Part shown: piece by piece, positions 57,911-64,000 of the stretch
Numbering within the stretch: position 1 is the first letter of the stretch
Layout: each line of letters starts with the position of its first letter
Assembly (NCBI GenBank): GCA_963576475.1
Contig: OY754969.1
Span: 25,378,318-25,442,317 of the forward strand
Length of the DNA: 64,000 nt
Origin: Molanna angustata
Lineage: Eukaryota; Arthropoda; Insecta; Trichoptera; Molannidae
Direction of reading: 5' to 3'
Program-made: the position numbers and the translations under genes
Notes under the pieces: generated by a model
What the model saw: only the letters and a program-made list of their open reading frames with translations
Told to the model about the DNA's origin: nothing
The model's database searches: none

Positions 57911-58760
57911 CGAGTGGGTTGTGGCCAACACTAAACTCTCCACACCATAGTAAGCGTTTATTTTTTTCTTCTTGAAATGTTGACAATCTCTAAATGCATT
58001 TTTATGAGTACCTACATTTCTATTAGATTCTTAAACAAATACAAGATTCCCAGAGGACAAAAGTTTTCACAATACACCATACACACAAAAAAATTGTTAA
58101 ACTCATAGTATGTATTTTCTACATGATACCTGTTGAGAAATTTTAAGTGAAATTGCATTACTAGCAAGATGAGCATATATGAGACACTGTATCAATGTTG
58201 ATGAGACGATGTATGTGTCAAGGTGTTCGGTTCTCACTGCCTTCTATCTTCCTCAGGGGTACCTTGAGGAAGATAGAAGTGGAGAGTAAAAAATACACTT
58301 ATCTATAGAGACACATACAATATTAATATGAAGTTGATCACTCAATACAGATCCCTTACAGAAGCTAATTTACTGGTGTTAGGTATATACAAATATGAAA
58401 TTTATTTCACATTGATATGGCAGACCATAAATTATTTTCTTTAAATTTTGACAATCCTTGAACGCATTTTTGATGAGTGTATTTTTGTTGTATCAAAATT
58501 TCAAACAGTATAAAAATACCTCGATTTTCCAGACTGTGAGAGCATTTTGAAAACTAGTCGATCGGACTAATAATTTGGGCTGTAGAGAGGACACAAAAAG
58601 GATATTCCGTACGGCGAACGCCGTACATACAAACACATCACGACGAAACTCACAGTGTGCACTTTCTACATGATACCTTTTGAGAAATTGATGTAAAAAA
58701 TACGCTTAAAAATTGTGAAATCATGACTCTCCACTATTCCATAGTGTGGAGAGTAAAAAT
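57911..58760 (+). mobile_element. G family element, copy lacking the right end
   Basis: It starts CGAGTGGGTTGTGGCCAACA and follows the complete copy (46599) to GAAATTTATTTCACATTGAT, then continues with sequence shared with 37600-38145 to TAGTGTGGAGAGTAAAAAT. ACTCTCCACACCATAG near the left end and CATAGTGTGGAGAGT at the right also pair. A perfect 15-bp hairpin (58241-58255 with 58265-58279) is found only in this copy. Confidence 0.75.
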
Positions 58761-58848
58761 ATTAAGCCGACATTTTTTAGCTGTGAGGCACCGGCTTAGA
58801 ATAGTGCTTCCACACTTTTCTATTATTGTTTTCGAGTCTCCCGTAAGA

Positions 58849-59066
58849 GCCGGGTAATCGAAAATACAACAGGCAACAATAACATCTCACATAGTTCAGC
58901 AATGAGGTTCACCACCCATTCTGAATATAGTGCCTTTTTAGGTGAGACGAGACTGGTGTGTGGGTATACACAGATATGTTGTGCTCCCTTTTATAAGGCA
59001 ATGCACACCCGCACACCTTTCGTTGGTTACCCCACATTGTGGGATATGCCGTGATGGTATGAATGA
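58849..59066 (+). repeat. Short retroposon-like repeat with an RTE-type tail
   Basis: Plus-strand counterpart of 14584-14782. TCGAAAATACAACAGGCAAC, GACTGGTGTGTGGGTATAC, CTTTTATAAGGCAATGCAC and TGTGGGATATGCCGTGATGG, then an A run. The A-rich end and shared 3' block suggest retroposition from the minus end of an RTE-like LINE. Confidence 0.62.
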
Positions 59067-60774
59067 AAAAAAAAACATTTTTTAAAAATAGAAGAACCTT
59101 TTATTTATATATTTTTTCGCTACCTCCACCACTACCTGCTAAGCATTTGATGGGGATTGAAAAAGGCCCCTTCACAGAACGCCAAGTGAGTGACAGGAAA
59201 AAATATAGGTATAGCACGAAAAGTATGAAGCTCACGGAGCCCTCTAGATTGGCAATCTCGGCACCATGATGCAAAAAGAACAATCGACGAATGTGAATAG
59301 AAGATTCACACTTGTGGACTGTCATTGAATTTTTAAATAAAAACAATTTGAGCCCGTCACGTGGGTGCCTAGATCACAAATTTGTTTCTATTTGCTTGGT
59401 TGTTATATTTATTTATTAACAGTTAAAAAAAACATTTTCATAAAAAAAACAAAAACATAACATAAACTCATCATATTAAATAGAAACATGTTTCGTTGTA
59501 CAAATATAGAGAAAAACAATAAGCAAGAAACAATTTAATAACAAAAAATAAAGTGAACGAAAAATGTTTTTCTTTTGTAGTAATCAAAATACTTAATACA
59601 AATAACGTCTTTTACATAAAAAAAATAAAAAGTAAACCTAAATGTAAACCGCCCCTCTCCACGGAGAAAAGGCTCAAAAAGTTTGACGACAACTATACTT
59701 CTTCTTTCTTTGTCTAGAGAATGAAATTGGTAGCTACGCTCAATCACTCAATGAATGGTCTGAATCCGTATAGGATAATACTGGGCAGATCGAAGGTTTT
59801 CGGTAGTTGAAGTTCCTGTAGCGTACTTGACAAGATCTCCATTGGACCGGTGAATGACCTATGGATCGTCTACTCTCCACGCTTCCCATTTCCATAATTT
59901 TCTCAAGGTTATCTGGAACTCTTCTGGAAATGTGTTCACTTTAGAGATTGTGATTTATTTGAAATTCACATGGACACATAAATATGTATTTCTTACTAAG
60001 ATTCCAATATATATATATAAAATAAAAAGTTGTATCGACGTTACAATATTTATGAGTAGTCTTTTTATTGATATTATTATCCAGACCAATATCATAAGAG
60101 TCGACTATTCTTTTTTTATACACTTATAGTCATTACAAACAGCTGTGGCAAAGTCCCGAGGAATGTGTAAATATCAGACCACCGAGCACCCTCGACCCCT
60201 CGTCAAGAGGACACTACTAGAAAAAGGACGGTTTTTCATAAATATTCAGGAAAATATAAAGTTTACAGCGGCAAAAAAGGGTACTGGCGACATCTGCCAC
60301 AGAACTGGAAAACAAATATTTTTTTATCATATTTTGCGAATGGGCGTAGCATGGTTCTGTTTGGTCAACAAAGACCAACCTTTGCCCAAATGATTAATTC
60401 AAACAAACCTTGTACCGTTATTAATTTATATTACTTTGGAACACATATCTTAATTCTATTAAGGTCACCATTAACGAATTGTGTAAATAGCCATAATGTG
60501 TTGTATAATTGGATAACGAAAAACATTATTCATAACTGGGAAAGTCAATTGAAACTATAATAATATTTTAGCACTAAAATAGAAATGTATCAAATACAAT
60601 AACGGATAGTAAGCATTATTTTCAATTAGTTGCGATAAATTTGAATAAAATACTCATGTATATTGGAGTAAAATTTTATTATTTGTACCTAAAAAATATA
60701 TTACCTGCCTCTTCGATCTGCTTAAAATATCACACATGCTCAAATACTTTTTTTTCAATATTTTCAAATATATT
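59067..60774. other. AT-rich spacer, no gene seen
   Basis: Overlapping short frames on both strands, none recognised. A less AT-rich patch at 60145-60300 was not identified. Confidence 0.45.
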
Positions 60775-60985
60775 TGTCACCCTTCGTGGCTCAGTTGGTT
60801 GGATATCTGACTACTACGCCAAAGGTCCCGGGTTCGATTCCCGGAGGTGACACAGATTTAGTTGTGTTTTCAGCTGGCTCTGTGAGACAATTAATATCGT
60901 AAGTCTCGTGTTAAATTATTATTCAACATAGTACCTGTTAGTTGCCCGAGATGAAATATAAAATAAAAAATATATATATTAAATA
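60775..60985 (+). mobile_element. SINE2 copy, full length, intact acceptor stem
   Basis: The head 60775-60852 begins TGTCACC and ends GGTGACA, a perfect 7-bp acceptor-like stem. GTGGCTCAGTTGG (A box) and GGTTCGATTCC (B box) match RNA polymerase III consensus. The anticodon stem is not well paired, so no parent tRNA is named. The body TTAATATCGTAAGTCTC and ACCTGTTAGTTGCCCGAG is as in 54307, with a short internal deletion. It ends in an A/T-rich tail. Confidence 0.92.
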
Positions 60986-61081
60986 AAAAAATAAAATAAA
61001 CACGATCAGTTAGACTTATAAAAAATTTATATAGCGCCGTTTAATAATTAAGGATCATTCCAAGGACGCTTACATTCTGTC
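60986..61081 (-). repeat. Probable LINE 3' UTR
   Basis: Lies just past the stop of the 61082-61210 fragment on its minus-strand side. No further evidence. Confidence 0.3.
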
Positions 61082-61210
61082 TTATGTCTTTCGAAATAAA
61101 GCTGTTTTCAGTCTTTTAGAGAAAGTGCTCATGCTTTGTGCACTGCGGACATCAGGAGGCAATTTATTCCACTTTAGAGGACCACTCACACAAAGCATCG
61201 GTAATAGTAA
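61082..61210 (-). pseudogene. LINE RT extreme C-terminal fragment (42 codons)
   Basis: The minus strand reads MLCVSGPLKWNKLPPDVRSA then QSMSTFSKRLKTALFRKT and TAA. The WNKLP-x-x-VR-A...S-x-F-x-x-x-LKT-x-LF pattern is the well known last segment of CR1/L2/RTEX-type reverse transcriptases. It is too short for usual frame cut-offs, and no upstream domain is found. The frame is clean over its length. It differs in family from the tails at 29035 and 43299. Confidence 0.8.
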
Positions 61211-62089
61211 TCCGCATTGTTGGCTCTGTCCAATTCCATAAAAAATATTCAAGAAAAATCTATAGAATATAAAATACTAACATTTTATTTTCTACGGCAT
61301 TAATTCTATTTTATGTTTATTCCAGTCATCACTTGCATAAATCAGAATCAACAATATAATGTCATTGGAAATTCTGGGCTTACTTTGAAATTCTAGGATC
61401 AGACATTGCTGGATTTCGTACTTCGTTTACATTATTTTCTTCCACAAATCTTTTATCAACATGAATATGAAATATAAAAGAACAGGTCATGGCAATAATT
61501 CAGGTAAACGGACCTGATATTATCAATGATATTAATATTAAAATACTTGTTACTTATTTCATTTATATCTTATGATATTCCTTGAGATTCACAATTCGAA
61601 ACACAACAATCCTCCTAAGAGTGTGATGGCATTTCTTACCGATGTGCTCCTTTTACATATTACAGTATTTCATTCACTCAACGATGTGAGGGATTGAATT
61701 TTATTCATGATAAAATCCTTCGACAAAAACATACCGACGACTTAGCAAAAAAAATATCGATCTGAATTTCGACGACATATTCGATACATGTCGCTTTCTT
61801 CGTGTTCCTGCAAATTGTTATACCTATTTCTTCCTCGAATTTCACTTTAGAAAAATTATTTTTCGGTCATCAATGTGTGCTTTTATGGATTTGTGCATTG
61901 CCGATCTAAGAAACATGTTTATTATATTCATGCATAGAAAATTTCACTCTCAATGTTGATAGAAAAAATCTGAAAGGCGACCTCAAGCATATTTTATTAG
62001 TCACAAAACATGACGAGAAAAAATACATTATATCTACATGCCTTATGTGCACAGAACCTGTATTGTAGCGTCACATCTCATTGAAATAA
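61211..62089. other. AT-rich spacer, no gene seen
   Basis: Nothing recognised. Confidence 0.45.
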
Positions 62090-62157
62090 ATGTTTTTAAT
62101 AATCCCAATGTGTGAGTGTGGTAAGGAGGAAGAGACAATGGACCACATATTTTTTTT
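62090..62157 (+). pseudogene. LINE RT zinc-knuckle fragment
   Basis: A short frame reads IIPMCECGKEEETMDHIFF. The C-x-CG-x-E-x-x-T-x-DH-I pattern is the C-terminal knuckle motif of Jockey-superfamily reverse transcriptases (compare CECGAEQSMKH at 55940-55990). It is cut at once by a T run and the FB copy F. Confidence 0.6.
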
Positions 62158-62160
62158 TTT

Positions 62161-62645
62161 GACAAACTTTTTAACACCGAAACGAAGTTGGGATCTTATA
62201 GAAGAACCAGAAAATCAAGGCACCTACAGGGCACACGACCTATCATCGGCTGGTTTTAATTGTTTACAAATTAACTAATTTCTCAATAGATGGCGTTACA
62301 AAGAAAGGTATCTTTGTTACTTCATAGATGGCAATAGTATAATTCCTCATTTTCAGGTGAATTGTTACACATTATCAAATTTATAGAACTTGCACAAATT
62401 ACATTGATAAGGGAACTCAATAAGAAGGAATAATTGGTGAAAGTTGCGCAAGCGCATAAAGTGATCACGTAAACCAGCCGATGACAGGTCGTAAGCCCTG
62501 TAGGTGCCTTAAATTCCTGATTCTTCTATAATATCCGAACTTCGTCTCTATTGAGATGTTAAAAAGTTTGGCAAAAAATACCATTTGACTCCCGACAGGG
62601 AAAAAAATCCAATGTTTGCGTATATGCAATTAAAAAATATTCGGT
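62161..62645. mobile_element. FB foldback family, copy F
   Basis: A short left arm (GAAACGAAGTTGGGATCTTA, CACCTACAGGGCACACGACC, CTATCATCGGCTGG) is followed by the longer right arm (AATTGGTGAAAGTTGCGC, GTGATCACGTAAACC, CCGATGACAGGTCG, CTTCGTCTCTATTGAG, GACTCCCGACAGGG). The middle carries TAGATGGCGTTACAAAG and CATAGATGGCAATAGTA, also found in copies A and C. It directly follows the LINE fragment at 62090. Confidence 0.78.
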
Positions 62646-62920
62646 TTGCTTATTTTTTAATTGTTATAACCGATTTGCAAATAACAGTGTTCTATACTGT
62701 TTAATAAACACAATCAATGCATCTCCAATCAATACTTCTCATCTTTAATCTATCCAAAATTTTCAACATAACATTTTATTAAAAAACGTAAAACTGAACA
62801 ACTTCCAGTTATAATTAACAATTTATTACGTAAATTTCATTTGTAATCCTCTTTCTGCATTGAATTAAGGCACATAACACTATCTCTAGGGCGAGTTGCC
62901 AAGGATCAAGGATTGAGATG

Positions 62921-63115
62921 GGTCGATGGCAGAGCGGTTAGCGCGCTGGGCTAGTAATCCAGTGGTCGCGAGTTCGAATCCTGCCTCGACCGATTTCGTT
63001 CACCTATAGCACAAGCATTTATTTGCTTATTTTAGGGAACGTAGGAAGATGTATATGTACTTGTTTAACAAGGACATATTCATTTTTATTTAAAAAAAAA
63101 AAAATAACAAAAAAA
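62921..63115 (+). mobile_element. SINE1 copy, full length
   Basis: The tRNA-like head 62921-62991 has a pairing acceptor stem (GGTCGA with TCGACC), an anticodon stem CTGGG/TCCAG and loop CTAGTAA with anticodon AGT, so the parent is probably tRNA-Thr(AGT). GAGTTCGAATCC is the B box. The body (CGATTTCGTTCACCTATAGC, AGGGAACGTAGGAAGATG, AACAAGGACATATTC) ends in a poly(A). It is a SINE rather than a working tRNA because the same body follows the head at 29414 and 36056. Confidence 0.93.
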
Positions 63116-64000
63116 AATAAAAAAAGAAAACCATAAAAATAAAGCGCTCGAACAAAACAGAAAAATAACTAGTTAAAATTAAATTCATTATATAATCTAT
63201 TTCACTGTTACTCATTTTCACAGAAATTTCTAGATAAAAACAATATTGATTGGCAAGCATTATATTCAAAGATGGTCAAAATATAGAATTAAGATTAGCT
63301 ATACCTACATTACCTATATAACTATAAATTTCACACTAAAATTATCACTCTGTTATGTGTGCTGATTACGTGAAAGTATATTAATTTCATACTTTTTTAT
63401 ACATTCCAAAAAATTCAATTTTAAAATGAAATAGTTGTGATAGGAAGAATGTGTAATTTACGAATCAAGAGTATTATAAGACAAGACACAAATGATTGGA
63501 TTGAAGCAAATACTATAAAAACGAATGCCAGAGAGTTTGAATTAAAACACATAGGTATAAAAGAAACAATGAAGATAGGTGTCACGGCGTGATGTAAATT
63601 GTATAGGTGCGATGGCTCATGATTGCAAATCATTTATGTACATTTGATTACGGATTTTAAGATAAACTTAAATGACTTATTGAAGTGGAGTATGGGGTGC
63701 TTGGAGACCCTTTTCCGGTCCCATGAGCATGTATAGTTTGGTCCACAATTGCGTTGTTCAAATTCTAAACACGTTGGCAAGCTCCCTTCCTCATACGGGG
63801 ATAATATCAATTACTCTTAACTGTATTTTGAATCACTGAATCGTGACACCTGGATATTTCATACAAAGATGTTGGCCACCAAACATTATTATATTTCTAT
63901 TTTACATCATGTATATAATATATTATTACGTTGATATGTTATAAAAATATAAAAAGACTTGGTAATATTTCTATTGTATTTATTAGATTATTGACGCGTT
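63116..64000. other. AT-rich spacer, no gene seen
   Basis: A 70-codon minus-strand frame (63421-63633) has no recognised motif. The patch at 63690-63800 is less AT-rich but unidentified. Confidence 0.4.

Noticed and set aside
60775..60852. Functional tRNA gene with a perfect acceptor stem
   Set aside because: The anticodon stem does not pair and a shared SINE body follows.
62921..62991. Functional tRNA-Thr gene
   Set aside because: The same head is followed by the same 3' body at other positions, so it is the head of a SINE.

Overview
This is a 64-kb stretch of AT-rich animal nuclear DNA, almost certainly from an insect. I find no intact host gene, no operon-like organisation, and no rRNA or functional tRNA gene. 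The only long open reading frame is a reverse transcriptase of a 5'-truncated non-LTR retrotransposon (56150-57679, minus strand). Frequent short GTAGGTAC/GTACCTAC strings are, in my experience, typical of moth and butterfly genomes, so Lepidoptera is my first guess; this is inference only, and another AT-rich insect is possible. The window is best read as an intergenic or deep intronic transposon graveyard.

Layout. 0-10 kb: a hAT-like miniature element (26-660), a PIF/Harbinger-like element with TAA flanks (1330-2238), an RT tail fragment (3315-3797), and a pogo-like DNA transposon (7771-9456, TA flanks) inserted into a tRNA-derived SINE. 10-20 kb: RT tails, SINE pieces, a TA-flanked inverted-repeat element containing a foldback repeat (12488-13363), and a decayed LINE split by a second LINE tail (16570-18050). 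20-23 kb: a 117-bp tandem array carrying TTTTTGGCGCGAA in most units, then a possible LTR edge. 24-31 kb: a short foldback copy, two oppositely oriented RT tails, another RT tail and a SINE. 31.9-36.2 kb: a homogenised 115-bp array followed by a TATA box, the largest foldback copy (33355-34955), a second TA-type element with an expanded (AC)n, and a SINE. 37-46 kb: internal pieces of a family called G here, an RT tail with its 3' UTR, and a 187-bp hairpin element. 46.6-49.6 kb: a compact nested cluster of a G element, an RT tail split by an 836-bp element with a 9-bp target duplication, a 129-bp miniature element inside that, and a 709-bp hAT element with 8-bp duplication. 50-55 kb: a foldback copy and a perfect 145-bp-arm palindrome between two long (AT)n tracts. 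55.8-64 kb: the LINE, another G copy, SINEs, RT tails and a final foldback copy.

Recurrent families named here for convenience: FB (foldback arms), G (ends GAGTGGGTTGTGGCC), H (ends TCCAACTG, TA flanks), SINE1 (tRNA-Thr-like head), SINE2 and SINE3 (other tRNA-like heads), and RTE-like RT tails. The parts do not form a pathway. What links them is nesting and shared ends, which give a relative insertion order. Stretches not listed as features hold only AT-rich DNA in which I recognise nothing.
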